Positions 43,287 through 54,830 of a stretch of 64,000 nt of DNA are shown one piece after another. This DNA is from Actinomycetospora cinnamomea. GTDB lineage: Bacteria; Actinomycetota; Actinomycetes; Mycobacteriales; Pseudonocardiaceae. The translations under genes were made by a program, and so were the position numbers. The notes under the pieces were generated by a model. The model saw only the letters and a list, made by a program, of their open reading frames with translations, ran no database searches and had not been told where the DNA came from. Every line of letters starts with the position of its first letter. The first letter of the stretch is position 1. The stretch covers positions 1-64,000 of the forward strand of contig NZ_QEKW01000003.1 in NCBI RefSeq assembly GCF_003096675.1, in the 5' to 3' direction.

Positions 43287-46133
<2,847 letters not shown>

Positions 46134-46154
46134 GCGGGCTCCCGGGTTTCGGGA

Positions 46155-46199
46155 CGAACGCGCTGTTCGCTGCGCTAGAGGCAGCGAACAGCGCGTTCG
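46155..46199. terminator. Perfect 19-bp-stem palindrome after acnA
   Basis: Arms 46155-46173 and 46181-46199 are exact reverse complements around a 7-nt loop. It starts 22 nt after the acnA stop and precedes the aldolase gene on the same strand, so it should end the acnA transcript. Architecture like the other palindromes though sequence differs (CGAACGCGCTGTTCGC). Confidence 0.72.
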
Positions 46200-46309
46200 C
46201 TGCTTTCGGGGGGCCTCACGGAACCAGCCCGCCAACCCGCCGTCGTCCGCCGCCGGGGCATGGCGGGCGTCGTCGCGGTCAATCCTCGCCGTGACGGAAG
46301 GAGAGGACG

Positions 46310-47335
46310 ATGACGACGCTGTCCACCCTGCAGGAGACCGCGCGCGAGATCCTCGCCGACGGCAAGGGCATCCTCGCGGCCGACGAGAGCACCGGCACGA
46401 TCACCAAGCGCCTCGAGGCCGTGGGGGTGGAGTCCACCGAGGAGAACCGGCGGCGCTTCCGCGACCTGCTGTTCACGACGAAGGACGTCGAGCAGCGCCT
46501 CGGCGGGGTGATCCTCTACGACGAGACCGTGCGTCAGGACGCGCTCGACGGGACCGGCATGGTCGAGACGCTGCGCCGGCGCGGGATTGTGCCGGGCATC
46601 AAGGTCGACGCGGGTGCCAAGGACCTCGCGGGCTTCCCGGGCGAGAAGGTCACCGAGGGTCTCGACGGGCTCCGCGAGCGCTTCGCCGAGTACGCCGCGC
46701 TCGGTCTGCGGTTCGCGAAGTGGCGCTCGGTCATCAGCGTGTCGGAGGCGCTGCCCACCCCGACGGCGATCGAGGTCAACGCGCACGCCCAGGCCCGCTA
46801 CGCCGCGCTGGCGCAGGAGGCCGGGCTGGTGCCGATCGTGGAACCGGAGTCGATCATGGACGGCGACCACGGGATCGACCGCTCCGCCGAGGTCACCGAG
46901 CAGGTCCTGGCCGCGACGGTCGAGCACCTGCGCCGCCAGCGCGTCGCGCTCGAGGGCGTGCTGGTGAAGACGAACATGGTGGTCTCCGGCTACGCGGGCG
47001 CCGACCAGGCCGGACCCGACGAGGTCGCCGACCGCACCGTCGAGGTGCTGCGGCGCACCATTCCGGCCGCGGTGCCGGGCATCGTGTTCCTCTCCGGCGG
47101 CCAGGACGACGCCCAGGCCAACGCCAACCTCGACGCGATCGCCCGCCGGGGCCCCCAGCCGTGGACGATCAGCTTCTCCTACGCCCGCGCGCTGCAGGGC
47201 CGCCCGATGGCGGTGTGGGCGGGGGCCGAGGAGAACGTGGCCGCGGCCCAGGACGCGTTCGCCACGCGCCTGCGGCTCACCGGTGCCGCCAACCGCGGCG
47301 ACTGGAGCTCCGAGGCCGAGCGCGCGGCGTCGTGA
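46310..47335 (+). CDS. Fructose-bisphosphate aldolase class I
   Basis: A 341-residue class I aldolase, the metal-free Schiff-base type usual in eukaryotes and found in some bacteria. ILADGKGILAADESTGTITKR is the N-terminal signature; the Schiff-base lysine is in EGVLVKTNMVV; Glu in VEPESIMDGDH and GIVFLSGGQDD match the active-site lining. It splits fructose 1,6-bisphosphate to dihydroxyacetone phosphate and glyceraldehyde 3-phosphate. The C-terminus lacks the terminal Tyr of muscle aldolase. ATG has GGAGAGG about 6 nt upstream. Monocistronic, with the acnA palindrome upstream and a convergent HAD gene downstream. Confidence 0.93.
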   Translation: MTTLSTLQETAREILADGKGILAADESTGTITKRLEAVGVESTEENRRRFRDLLFTTKDVEQRLGGVILYDETVRQDALDGTGMVETLRRRGIVPGIKVDAGAKDLAGFPGEKVTEGLDGLRERFAEYAALGLRFAKWRSVISVSEALPTPTAIEVNAHAQARYAALAQEAGLVPIVEPESIMDGDHGIDRSAEVTEQVLAATVEHLRRQRVALEGVLVKTNMVVSGYAGADQAGPDEVADRTVEVLRRTIPAAVPGIVFLSGGQDDAQANANLDAIARRGPQPWTISFSYARALQGRPMAVWAGAEENVAAAQDAFATRLRLTGAANRGDWSSEAERAAS

Positions 47336-47398
47336 CCTCCTCGCCGCGCCACGGTGCGGGGGTCGGTGGCGTCGCACGGCGAGCGCACCCGACGGGGA

Positions 47399-48061
47399 TC
47401 AGGCCTGTGGCTCCTGAGGCTTCAGCGAGGGGACGTCCGCGGTGAGCTCGTCGACCGACGAGTAGACCGACGTCGCGCCGGCCTCGCGGAGCTCCTCGTT
47501 CGAGAAGCCGCCGGTGCGCACGGCCACCGACGGCAGCCCGAGGCGGGCGGCGGCCCGGCAGTCCCACACGGAGTCGCCGACGACCACCGCGGCCTCGGCG
47601 CCGACCCGCTCCATGGCGACCTGCAGCAGGTCGGGCGCGGGCTTGGTCTGCTCGACGTCGCCGGAGCTCACCCAGGCGTCGGCGAGCTCGCCGGCCTCGA
47701 TCAGCTCGGCGTAGCGCTCGACGTGGTGCGGCTTGCCCGAGCTCGCCATGACCAGCGTGAACCCGGCGTCCTTGACCGCCTCGAGCAGGGCGTGGGCGCC
47801 CGGCAGCGCGCTGATCTCGTCGAGCATGGCGTCGGCCTCCTCGGTCCAGGCCGCGCGGATGTCGTCGCCGTGGCGGGCGTCCACGTCCTCCCCGGCGACG
47901 GCACCGACGAGCTGGTCGCCGCCCATGCCGATGTGACGGTGGATCGTCCACACCGGGATCGTGACGTCGTAGCGGCGGAACGCGCGGTACCACGCGAGCG
48001 CGTGGTGGTAGTTGGTGTCGACGAGCGTGCCGTCGACGTCGAGGATCACGGTGCCGGTCAT
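47399..48061 (-). CDS. HAD-superfamily phosphatase (phosphoglycolate phosphatase-like)
   Basis: A 220-residue HAD hydrolase of the IA subgroup. Motif I DVDGTLVDT contains the nucleophile Asp and the second Asp, motif II is VMASSGKP, motif III the Lys of TKPAPDLL and motif IV VVVGDSVWD. A helical cap lies at residues 20-90. These act on small phosphoesters; substrate not determined. The start codon lies within a 12-bp-stem hairpin (48059-48096), so the translation site may be masked. It follows the betA-like gene by 42 nt on the same strand and may be in the betaine operon. Confidence 0.88.
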   Translation of the reverse strand: MTGTVILDVDGTLVDTNYHHALAWYRAFRRYDVTIPVWTIHRHIGMGGDQLVGAVAGEDVDARHGDDIRAAWTEEADAMLDEISALPGAHALLEAVKDAGFTLVMASSGKPHHVERYAELIEAGELADAWVSSGDVEQTKPAPDLLQVAMERVGAEAAVVVGDSVWDCRAAARLGLPSVAVRTGGFSNEELREAGATSVYSSVDELTADVPSLKPQEPQA

Positions 48062-48096
48062 GGTCCCCGGAATCCCCGGTGGACCCGGGGACCATG
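48059..48096. promoter_or_regulatory. Hairpin covering the start of the HAD gene
   Basis: Arms CATGGTCCCCGG (48059-48070) and its exact reverse complement (48085-48096) enclose 14 nt. On the minus strand the second arm ends in the ATG itself. In RNA it would bury the start codon and any ribosome site. It may instead end transcription after betA (stop at 48104). Confidence 0.55.
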
Positions 48097-48103
48097 CCGG
48101 CCG

Positions 48104-49945
48104 TCAGCCGTCGCTCGGGGTGAACCCGGCGCGGGCGTCGCCGGTCATCGCGGGTTCGCCCCGGACCTCCGCGGGCCGGGCGAGCGCCGGGTCGCCGCCC
48201 CCGGTGCGGGCGGGCGCCGGGACCGCCCGGGCCGCGCTGGGCGGGTCGGTGGTGGCGTCCCACGCGTCGTTGCGCGGGTCGCCCGGGGGGTAGAGGGGCA
48301 TGCCCTCGCCGGCCCGGTAGTACGGCACGTCGAGCGGAGCCAGCGGGGTGTTGCCCATGATCAGGTCGGCGGCCTTCTCGGCGACCATCATCACCGGGGC
48401 GTAGATGTTGCCGTTGGTGACGTAGGGGAACACCGAGGCGTCCACCACCCGGACGCCGTCGACGCCGTGCACCCGCATGCTGCCCGGGTCGACGACGCTG
48501 TCCCGTCCGACGCCCATCTTCGCGGTGCACGAGGGGTGCAGCGCGGTCTCGGCGTCGCGGGCGACCCAGTCGAGGATCTCGTCGTCGGTCTCCACCGACG
48601 GCCCGGGCGAGATCTCCCCGGCACTGAACGGCGCGAACGCCGGCTGTTCGAGGATGTTGCGCGCGGCCCGGACCATCTCGATCCACTCGCGCCGGTCGTT
48701 CTCGGTCGACAGGTAGTTGAACCGGATCTCGGGATGCTGCCGCGGATCGGTGCTCCTGATCTTCACCGTGCCGCGCACGTCGGAGAACATCGGCCCGATG
48801 TGCACCTGGTAGCCGTGCTCGGCGGCCGGCTGCGAACCGTCGTAGCGGATCGCGATGGGCAGGAAGTGGAACATCTCGTTGGGCCACGCGACCCGGTCGT
48901 TGCTGCGGATGAATCCGCCGGCCTCGAAGTGGTTGCTGGCCCCGACGCCCGTGCGCGCCAACCACTCCAGGCCGATGCGCGGCATGTGCCGCCGCTTGAG
49001 CCAGGGGGCGATCGAGACCGGCTGCTTGCTGGCGTGCTGGATGTAGACCTCGAGGTGGTCCTGCAGGTTCTCCCCCACGGGGAGGTCGGCGACGACGCCG
49101 ATGCCGAGCTGTTGCAGCTCCGCGGCGTTGCCGATACCGGCGAGCTGCAGCAGCTGCGGGGATCCGAACGCGCCCCCGCACAGGACGACCTCGCGCGCCG
49201 CCGCGTGCCGGTGCAGCCTGCCGCCGCGGAGGTAGTCCACCCCGGTGACCCGGCTGCCCCGGGTCGTCAGGCCGGTGACCGTGGCCAGGGTCTCGATCGT
49301 CAGGTTCTTGCGGTTCTTCACCGGGTGCAGGTAGGCCCGGGCCGCGCTGAGCCTGCGGGCACGGTGCACGTTGCGGTCGAACTTCGCGAAGCCCTCCTGG
49401 CGGTAACCGTTGACGTCGTCGGTCAACGGATAGCCGGCCTCCTGCACCGCCTCGAAGAACGCGCCGAACAGCGGGGTGTCGGCCGGTCCGCGCTCGAGGA
49501 CGAGCGGGCCCGAGCCGCCCCGCCAGGCGTCGGCGCCGGCGAGGCAGGTCTCCATGCGCTTGAAGTACGGCAGGCAGTGGGCGTAGTCCCAGCTCGCCAT
49601 GCCTTCGTCCTGCGCCCAGCGCTGGAGGTCCATCGGGTTGCCGCGCTGGAAGATCATGCCGTTGATCGAGCTGGAACCGCCCAGCACCTTGCCGCGAGCG
49701 TGGTAGACGCGCCGGCCGCCCATGTACGGCTCGGGCTCGGACTCGTACTTCCAGTCGTAGAGCCGGTTGCCGATCGGGTAGGGCAGGGCGGCGGGCATGT
49801 GGATGAACGGGTCGACGATGAAGTCGGTGCGGCCCGCCTCGAGGACGAGGACCTTCGTTCCGGGGTCGGCGCTGAGCCGGTTGCCCAGGGCGGAACCGGC
49901 CGAGCCACCTCCGACGATGACGTAGTCCCAGGTCTGCTCGGTCAC
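48104..49945 (-). CDS. betA: Choline dehydrogenase / GMC oxidoreductase
   Basis: A 613-residue GMC flavoprotein. [19 protein letters not shown] binds [23 protein letters not shown] and [15 protein letters not shown] are the two GMC signatures, and the catalytic His is in [12 protein letters not shown] with the partner Asn in [11 protein letters not shown]. It should oxidise choline to betaine aldehyde, or a related alcohol. The last 60 residues are Pro/Ala-rich and beyond the usual BetA end (about 556). GTG 49945 has AAGGAGG 4 nt upstream. It follows a betB-like gene by 46 nt, so glycine betaine synthesis is the likely pathway; other aryl- or alkyl-alcohol substrates remain possible. Confidence 0.87.
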   Translation of the reverse strand: MTEQTWDYVIVGGGSAGSALGNRLSADPGTKVLVLEAGRTDFIVDPFIHMPAALPYPIGNRLYDWKYESEPEPYMGGRRVYHARGKVLGGSSSINGMIFQRGNPMDLQRWAQDEGMASWDYAHCLPYFKRMETCLAGADAWRGGSGPLVLERGPADTPLFGAFFEAVQEAGYPLTDDVNGYRQEGFAKFDRNVHRARRLSAARAYLHPVKNRKNLTIETLATVTGLTTRGSRVTGVDYLRGGRLHRHAAAREVVLCGGAFGSPQLLQLAGIGNAAELQQLGIGVVADLPVGENLQDHLEVYIQHASKQPVSIAPWLKRRHMPRIGLEWLARTGVGASNHFEAGGFIRSNDRVAWPNEMFHFLPIAIRYDGSQPAAEHGYQVHIGPMFSDVRGTVKIRSTDPRQHPEIRFNYLSTENDRREWIEMVRAARNILEQPAFAPFSAGEISPGPSVETDDEILDWVARDAETALHPSCTAKMGVGRDSVVDPGSMRVHGVDGVRVVDASVFPYVTNGNIYAPVMMVAEKAADLIMGNTPLAPLDVPYYRAGEGMPLYPPGDPRNDAWDATTDPPSAARAVPAPARTGGGDPALARPAEVRGEPAMTGDARAGFTPSDG

Positions 49946-49991
49946 AAGTCCTCCTTGGTCTGCGCGGGCGTCGATGTCGTCGGCGGCGCGC

Positions 49992-51494
49992 TCACGAACC
50001 GCTCCCCGGGGTCGACCGGCTGGTCGACGAGGGGAACCACCCGGTCGGTCCCGGCCGGGTGTTGGTCCAGATGTGCTTCGGCTCCTGGTACTCGGCCAGG
50101 CCGGCGCGCCCGAGCTCGCGCCCGACGCCGGAGTGGCCGAAGCCGCCCCACTCGGCGGCCGGGACGTAGGGCCCGAAGTCGTTGATCCAGATCGTGCCGT
50201 GGCGCAGGCGGGCCGCGACCTCCTCGCACGTGCCGTGGTCGGCGGAGAACACAGCACCCGCCAGGCCGTACTCGGTGTCGTTGGCGATCCGCACCGCGTC
50301 GTCGAGGTCGGTGAACGTCTCGACGGTGAGCACCGGGCCGAACGACTCGTCGTGGACCACCGACATGTCCTGGTTGCAGTGGTCGAGGATCGTCGGCGGG
50401 TAGTAGTAGCCGTTCGCGAGGCGCTCGTCGGTGGGGCGCTCGCCGCCGCAGCGCAGCACCGCGCCCTCCGCGACGCCCGCGGCCACGTACGCCTCGACCT
50501 TCTCCCGGTGCGCGGCGGAGATGAGCGGACCGGTCTCGGTGTCGGGGTCGTCGGGCCCGCCGAGGCGGATCCGCTGCGCCCGCTCGACGAGGTCGTCGAC
50601 GATCCGGTCGTGCGCGGACTCCTCGACCACGAGCCGCGCGCCCGCGGAGCACACCTGTCCGGAGTGCAGGAAGATCGCGGTGAGCGCGTTGTCCACCGCG
50701 GTCTCGTGGTCGGCGTCGGCGAAGAGCACGAACGGGTTCTTGCCGCCCAGCTCCAGGGCCACCTTCTTCACGGTCGCCGACGCCGACTCCATGATCCGCC
50801 GTCCGGTCACCAGCCCGCCGGTGAAGCTGACCATGTCGACGTCCGGGTGGCTGGACAGCGGCGCGCCCGCGCTCGCGCCGGCACCGAGCACGAGGTTGGC
50901 GACGCCGTCGGGCACGCCGGCCTCGGCCAGCAGCTCGACGAGGATGATCGCCGTGTGCGGGGTCAGCTCGCTGGGCTTGAGCACGAAGCTGCAGCCCGCG
51001 CCCAGCGCCGGGGCCACCTTCCACGCGGTCTGGAGCAGCGGGTAGTTCCACGGCGTGATCAGGCCGCACACGCCGACCGGCTCGTGGACGACCTTGCTGC
51101 GCGCGGTCGGGATGCCGGTCTCCACCAGCCGGCCGTCGTCGGCGGCCGCGAGGTGGCCGAACCAGCGGAAACAGTTCGTGACGTCGTCGACGTCGATCTC
51201 GCTCTCGGCGACCCGCTTGCCGGTGTCGCGGGTCTCGGCGCGGGCGATGCGGTCGCGGTCGCGCTGGAGCAGGTCGGCCACGCGCAGGAGCAGGTCACCC
51301 CGCTGCGCCGCGGGCACCGAGGACCACCGGGCGTCGTCGAACGCGCGGCGCGCCGCGGCGATCGCCTTCTCGGTGTCCTTCGCCCCGGCCTCGTCGACCT
51401 CCGCGACGAGGCTCCCGTCGGCGGGAGACCGGATCTCCCGACGTCCTCCGTCGACCGCCGAGGTCCACGCTCCGTCGATGAACAGCTGCCCCAC
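49992..51494 (-). CDS. betB: Betaine-aldehyde dehydrogenase type ALDH
   Basis: A 500-residue aldehyde dehydrogenase. Cofactor loop [21 protein letters not shown], glutamate in [12 protein letters not shown], catalytic cysteine in [14 protein letters not shown], and [12 protein letters not shown] are all present. [11 protein letters not shown] and the pairing with a GMC oxidoreductase support betaine-aldehyde oxidation to glycine betaine. The C-terminal 12 residues are Ser/Thr-rich and look like read-through beyond a usual end, with no frame break visible. The ATG has weak upstream signals; a GATACT hexamer (51549-51554 region, minus strand) may be its -10. Confidence 0.88.
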   Translation of the reverse strand: MGQLFIDGAWTSAVDGGRREIRSPADGSLVAEVDEAGAKDTEKAIAAARRAFDDARWSSVPAAQRGDLLLRVADLLQRDRDRIARAETRDTGKRVAESEIDVDDVTNCFRWFGHLAAADDGRLVETGIPTARSKVVHEPVGVCGLITPWNYPLLQTAWKVAPALGAGCSFVLKPSELTPHTAIILVELLAEAGVPDGVANLVLGAGASAGAPLSSHPDVDMVSFTGGLVTGRRIMESASATVKKVALELGGKNPFVLFADADHETAVDNALTAIFLHSGQVCSAGARLVVEESAHDRIVDDLVERAQRIRLGGPDDPDTETGPLISAAHREKVEAYVAAGVAEGAVLRCGGERPTDERLANGYYYPPTILDHCNQDMSVVHDESFGPVLTVETFTDLDDAVRIANDTEYGLAGAVFSADHGTCEEVAARLRHGTIWINDFGPYVPAAEWGGFGHSGVGRELGRAGLAEYQEPKHIWTNTRPGPTGWFPSSTSRSTPGSGS

Positions 51495-51593
51495 GCCCGG
51501 CGCCTCCTCGGCCTCGTCACCCGGTCGGCCCCACGACGGGCCCGGACGAGTATCGCCCCGGTGCCCCGGCCGACACCATCCTCGTCGGGGACC

Positions 51594-52130
51594 TCAGCGC
51601 CCGTGGTCCCCCGCGGCGGCGCGGGCGACGAGGCTCGCTCGCCCGCCGGACTCCTCCTGGTGGAGCACCGCGAGGTGGCCGAACGCCGCGAGGAGCTCGC
51701 CCGGTGGCGCCCGGAACGGGCCCCCGGAGCCGCTCAACACCGTCACCACCAGCAATCCACCCGGGGCGAGCGCGGCGGTCAGGGCCGGGTACAGGCGAGG
51801 GTCGCGGAAGCGCTGGCAGACCACGACGTCGTAGGGCCCGGCGACCGGCAGCCCCTCGGCGAGGTCGGCCTCGATCCACCGGACCGCCTCGCCGCCCGGC
51901 CGGGCCCGGCCCGCGGCGAGCCCCACCGGGGACACGTCGACGGCGTCGACGGCGAGACCGCGCGCGGCGAGCCACACCGCGACCTCGCCCCGCCCGCAGG
52001 CGACGTCGAGGGCACGCCCGGCGGCGGGCAGCAGGTGCTCCCGACCGACCAGCGCGTCGGGCGGGGCGGGCTCGGCGAGGCGGCCGTCGGCGAAGCGGGC
52101 GTCCCAGCGCTCGCGGTCGGACGCGCTCAC
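51594..52130 (-). CDS. Small class I SAM-dependent methyltransferase
   Basis: A 178-residue methyltransferase. Motif I is ALDVACGRGEVAVWLA with acidic post-I VDAVDVSP, motif IV region is GPYDVVVCQRFRDP and the late beta turn is LAPGGLLVVTV. The shape matches tellurite-resistance/TehB-like small methyltransferases with a short N-terminal MSASDRERWDARFADG-type opening (many members start with a WD..Y/FADG motif). Substrate unknown. It ends 100 nt from betB and begins 10 nt after the DUF574 gene, so those two form an operon. Confidence 0.86.
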   Translation of the reverse strand: MSASDRERWDARFADGRLAEPAPPDALVGREHLLPAAGRALDVACGRGEVAVWLAARGLAVDAVDVSPVGLAAGRARPGGEAVRWIEADLAEGLPVAGPYDVVVCQRFRDPRLYPALTAALAPGGLLVVTVLSGSGGPFRAPPGELLAAFGHLAVLHQEESGGRASLVARAAAGDHGR

Positions 52131-52140
52131 CGGGCCGGCC

Positions 52141-52980
52141 TCAGGGCTTGCGGCCCACCACGCCGGCGATGCAGCGCTGGGCGGCGACGAGGGGCTTGAG
52201 CTGAGGGCCGTCCGGCCACCACTTCACGCACAGCTCGAGGCCGGGGTCCACCAGATCCAGGCCCGGCATCATCGCGAGGATCTGCTCGCGGGTGCGGAAC
52301 CGGCCGGTGCCCAGCGGGCTGTGCAGGAAGACGTCCTCCATGCGCCGGGCCACGACGCTGTCCTCGTCCTGCGGGTCGAGGAAGTGGCTCAGCGCGACGT
52401 AGCTGCCCGAGGGCAGGGCGTCGACGTACTGCTTCATGATCTCGGTGCAGGACAGCCCGGTCTCGTCGTAGTGGTGCAGCGTTCCGAGCTGCAGCAGCGC
52501 GATCGGCCGCGCGAAGTCGAGGTTGCGGGTGACCACGGGGTCCTCGAGCACCTCGCGGGGGTTCGTGAGGTCGCCCGGGGAGAAGAACGTCCGGTCGTTC
52601 TCCTCGAGGAGGGCTCGCCCGTGCGCGACGACCGTCGGGTCGTTGTCGACGTAGACGACCCGGGCCTCCGGGCGCAGGCGCTGCGCCGCCTGGTGGGTGT
52701 TCTCCGCGGTGGGCAGCCCGGAGCCGAGGTCGAGGAACTGGTCGATGCCGGCCTCGCCGGCGAGGAACCGGACCGCCCGCACGAGGAAGGCGCGGTGGTC
52801 GACGGTGAACTGCTCGATCTCCGGCGCGACCTGGCGCAGCTTCTCGACGACCTCGCGGTCGGCGGGGTAGTTGTCCTTGCCGCCCAGCGCCGTGTCGTAG
52901 ACGCGCGCGATGCTCGCCTTCGTCGTGTCGATGAAACTGGGTGCGGACCCCGAACGGGACGAGGAATGCGCAGCGGTCAT
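52141..52980 (-). CDS. SAM-dependent methyltransferase, DUF574 (Methyltransf_19) family
   Basis: A 279-residue protein of the actinobacterial DUF574 family. Early IARVYDTALGGKDNYPADRE is diagnostic, with motif I FLDLGSGLPTAENTHQ, post-I VVYVDNDPTVVAHG and PIALLQLGTLHHYDE later. It is found in dozens of copies in some actinomycetes, often near XRE/DUF397 regulators, as here (divergent, 193 nt to the XRE start). Substrates are not known. The ATG has GGGAAG 4 nt upstream. A 13-bp palindrome (53019-53031) overlaps a TAGGGT hexamer in its upstream region. Confidence 0.9.
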   Translation of the reverse strand: MTAAHSSSRSGSAPSFIDTTKASIARVYDTALGGKDNYPADREVVEKLRQVAPEIEQFTVDHRAFLVRAVRFLAGEAGIDQFLDLGSGLPTAENTHQAAQRLRPEARVVYVDNDPTVVAHGRALLEENDRTFFSPGDLTNPREVLEDPVVTRNLDFARPIALLQLGTLHHYDETGLSCTEIMKQYVDALPSGSYVALSHFLDPQDEDSVVARRMEDVFLHSPLGTGRFRTREQILAMMPGLDLVDPGLELCVKWWPDGPQLKPLVAAQRCIAGVVGRKP

Positions 52981-53018
52981 CGGCTTCCCATCAGGCGTGC
53001 GATCGCGAACGGGCGCTC

Positions 53019-53031
53019 ACCCTAGGAGGGT
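53019..53031. promoter_or_regulatory. Palindrome ACCCTAGGAGGGT at a possible -10 box
   Basis: Five-base arms around AGG, containing TAGGGT read on the minus strand about 40 nt before the DUF574 gene start. It could be an operator for the divergent XRE protein. Short, so uncertain. Confidence 0.32.
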
Positions 53032-53173
53032 AACGGCGCGCGGGCGGTCCCGGGGCGAGGAGCGGACACGCGCTGCGCCCGGCGTGTAACGTCTCGTGCT
53101 CGGCGGCACGCCCGGGGCACGTGGGGACCGTGGGACGGCCGTCCGGGGACCCGACAGCGGGGAGCGGACCACC

Positions 53174-54049
53174 GTGGCCGAGTGGGAACAGGGCGAGCCG
53201 GAGGGCACCGGGCCCACCGCGCGCCGGATCATCCTGGGCGCGCAGCTGCGCCGCCTGCGCGAGCGCGCCGGTGTCGCCCGCTCCGAGGCCGCGTGGTCGA
53301 TCCGCGGGTCCGACTCGAAGATGAGCCGCCTCGAGGCCGGCAAGGTCGGCTTCAAGGAGCGCGACGTCTCCGACCTGCTGACGATGTACGGCGTCACCGC
53401 GGCCGACGAGCGCGAGCTGTTGCTCGACATGACCAGGCGCAGCAACGAGCCGGGCTGGTGGCAGCCGTACGGCGACGTCCTGCCCGCCTGGTTCGAGGAC
53501 TACGTCGGCCTGGAGATGAGCGCCTCGCGCATCCAGACCTACGAGCTGCTGTTCGTGCCGGGCCTGCTGCAGACCGAGGACTACGCGCGCGCGGTCATCA
53601 CCTCGGGCCACCCCGACCGCGCGACGCCGGACGACGAGCGGCGCCTCCAGGTGCGCATGCGCCGCCAGCAGACCCTGGGCCGCCGCGACGCGCCGACGTT
53701 CTGGGCGATCCTCGACGAGTCCGTGTTGCACCGGCCCATCGGGGGTCCCTCGGCGCTCGTCGCGCAGGTGGAGCACCTGCTCGAGCTGGCCGCGCTGCCC
53801 AACGTCGTCATCCAGGTCCTGCCGTTCACGATGTCCGGCTACGCCGCCGAGAGCTCGTTCTCGATCCTGCGCTTCGCCGAGCCCGAGCTGCCCGACCTCG
53901 TCTACCAGGAGCACCTCACGGCCGCGGCCTACCTGGACAAGCGCAGCGAGGTCGAGGCGTACAGCCGCGTGATGGACCGCGTGGCCGTCGACGCGCTGAC
54001 CCCGGACGAGACGCGCCAGTACCTCACCAAGCTCGCCGCCGAGCGCTGA
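53174..54049 (+). CDS. XRE-family regulator with DUF5753 domain
   Basis: A 291-residue regulator. Residues 15-75 form the helix-turn-helix (LGAQLRRLRERAGVARSEAA, SKMSRLEAGKVGFKE) and residues 100-280 the DUF5753 domain (YELLFVPGLLQTEDYARAVI, VIQVLPFTMSGYAAESSFSIL). This is the WhiJ-type architecture, used with a DUF397 partner encoded next to it to control development or secondary metabolism in actinomycetes. GTG 53174 is chosen for GGAGCGG upstream and the typical start of the HTH. Two TGCACGTGCA sites downstream at 54075 and 54128 are candidate targets. Confidence 0.92.
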   Translation: MAEWEQGEPEGTGPTARRIILGAQLRRLRERAGVARSEAAWSIRGSDSKMSRLEAGKVGFKERDVSDLLTMYGVTAADERELLLDMTRRSNEPGWWQPYGDVLPAWFEDYVGLEMSASRIQTYELLFVPGLLQTEDYARAVITSGHPDRATPDDERRLQVRMRRQQTLGRRDAPTFWAILDESVLHRPIGGPSALVAQVEHLLELAALPNVVIQVLPFTMSGYAAESSFSILRFAEPELPDLVYQEHLTAAAYLDKRSEVEAYSRVMDRVAVDALTPDETRQYLTKLAAER

Positions 54050-54074
54050 ATCCGCCCGGACGGCACCCGCCGCG

Positions 54075-54137
54075 TGCACGTGCATCCGCAAGGATCCGTT
54101 GCTACTGTCCGGTCTGCACCCACCGGATGCACGTGCA
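54075..54137. promoter_or_regulatory. Paired operator: 14-bp inverted repeat containing TGCACGTGCA twice
   Basis: TGCACGTGCATCCG (54075-54088) and its exact reverse complement (54124-54137) flank a TACTGT hexamer (54103-54108) upstream of the DUF397 gene. The palindrome TGCACGTGCA occurs in both arms, 53 bp apart, about five helical turns, so bound dimers would face the same side and could loop. Confidence 0.6.
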
Positions 54138-54155
54138 GATGAGCGAGGCGGTCGC

Positions 54156-54404
54156 ATGGGCCAGGTCCCGAACGCACGCGTCGCCCTCCCCGACGTGACG
54201 TGGCGCAAGAGCGCGCGCTCGGGCAAGCAGGGCAACTGCGTCGAGCTCGCCCCCGTGCCCGCCCAGGGCGTCGCGGTGCGCAACTCGCGGTTCCCGGAGG
54301 GTCCGGCGTTGGTCTTCTCCGTCGCCGAGCTGTCGTCGTTCCTCGCCGACATCAAGCGGGGCGCGTACGACGACCTGCTCGGCGACGCGCGGTCCTCGTC
54401 GTGA
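54156..54404 (+). CDS. DUF397 domain protein
   Basis: An 82-residue protein that is one DUF397 domain: TWRKSARSGKQGNCVELA is the hallmark, followed by VAVRNSRFPEGPALVF and a C-terminal helix SSFLADIKRGAYD. DUF397 proteins are encoded beside XRE/DUF5753 regulators and are thought to bind and modulate them, in toxin-antitoxin-like fashion in some reports. ATG 54156 has GAGG 8 nt upstream. It overlaps the next gene by 4 bp. Confidence 0.92.
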   Translation: MGQVPNARVALPDVTWRKSARSGKQGNCVELAPVPAQGVAVRNSRFPEGPALVFSVAELSSFLADIKRGAYDDLLGDARSSS

Positions 54405-54700
54405 GGCGCGCCGGTCCCGGCCGCCCGCTGTGGCTGACGTGCGCCGTCGACGGCACCGACCACGCCGTGTCGGACGCCGCGTTCCTGGCGGCCCAGGGCG
54501 GCGACGGGCGCTACGAGGCGATGTGCCGGGCCACCGTCTGGGCCTCCTCCCTCGCCGCGCCCCCGGCGAGCCGGTGTCCCTCCTGCGCAGCTGCCGCGGG
54601 CGAGGCGCCCGGCGTCGAGGACCGTCGCCCTCGGAGCCGGTTCGCTCGACTGGTGCCCACGCCTCCACCTGACCGGCGATCCCGCCGCCGATCGGCGTAG
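54401..54700 (+). CDS. Small cysteine-containing protein coupled to DUF397
   Basis: A 99-residue protein beginning with GTG that overlaps the DUF397 stop (GTGA). The first 65 residues contain LWLTCAVDGTDHAVSD, RYEAMCRATVWAS and RCPSC, four cysteines that could form a zinc ribbon. The last 30 residues are Arg/Pro-rich. Similar small proteins accompany DUF397 genes in related actinomycetes as far as I recall, without a name. Role unknown; it may join the XRE/DUF397 switch. Confidence 0.68.
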   Translation: MRRAGPGRPLWLTCAVDGTDHAVSDAAFLAAQGGDGRYEAMCRATVWASSLAAPPASRCPSCAAAAGEAPGVEDRRPRSRFARLVPTPPPDRRSRRRSA

Positions 54701-54790
54701 CGTCATCATTCTTTGTCCGGACGATACGGTCCGTCCCCGATCGGTGGGGTGCCAGCGTCCGGCCGATCGCTGTGCGTGATAACGCGGGTG

Positions 54791-54796
54791 TAGGCT
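54791..54796 (+). promoter_or_regulatory. Candidate -10 box of the roadblock operon
   Basis: TAGGCT, 34 nt before the GTG at 54831, in a less GC-rich 130-nt leader (contains CATCATTCTTTG). It implies a short leader with GAAAGGG as ribosome site, which favours 54831 over the GTG at 54798. Confidence 0.42.
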
Positions 54797-54830
54797 CGTG
54801 ACCGCATCGAGAGGCGAGCGAAAGGGTTCC

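Noticed and set aside
48059-48096. Riboswitch before the HAD gene
   Set aside because: Only one simple stem is present and there is no room for a ligand-binding fold between betA and the start codon.
49992-50060. Frameshift at the 3' end of betB
   Set aside because: The last residues are low-complexity but the frame is open to a normal stop and no conserved block is missing; a few variable C-terminal residues are common in ALDHs.
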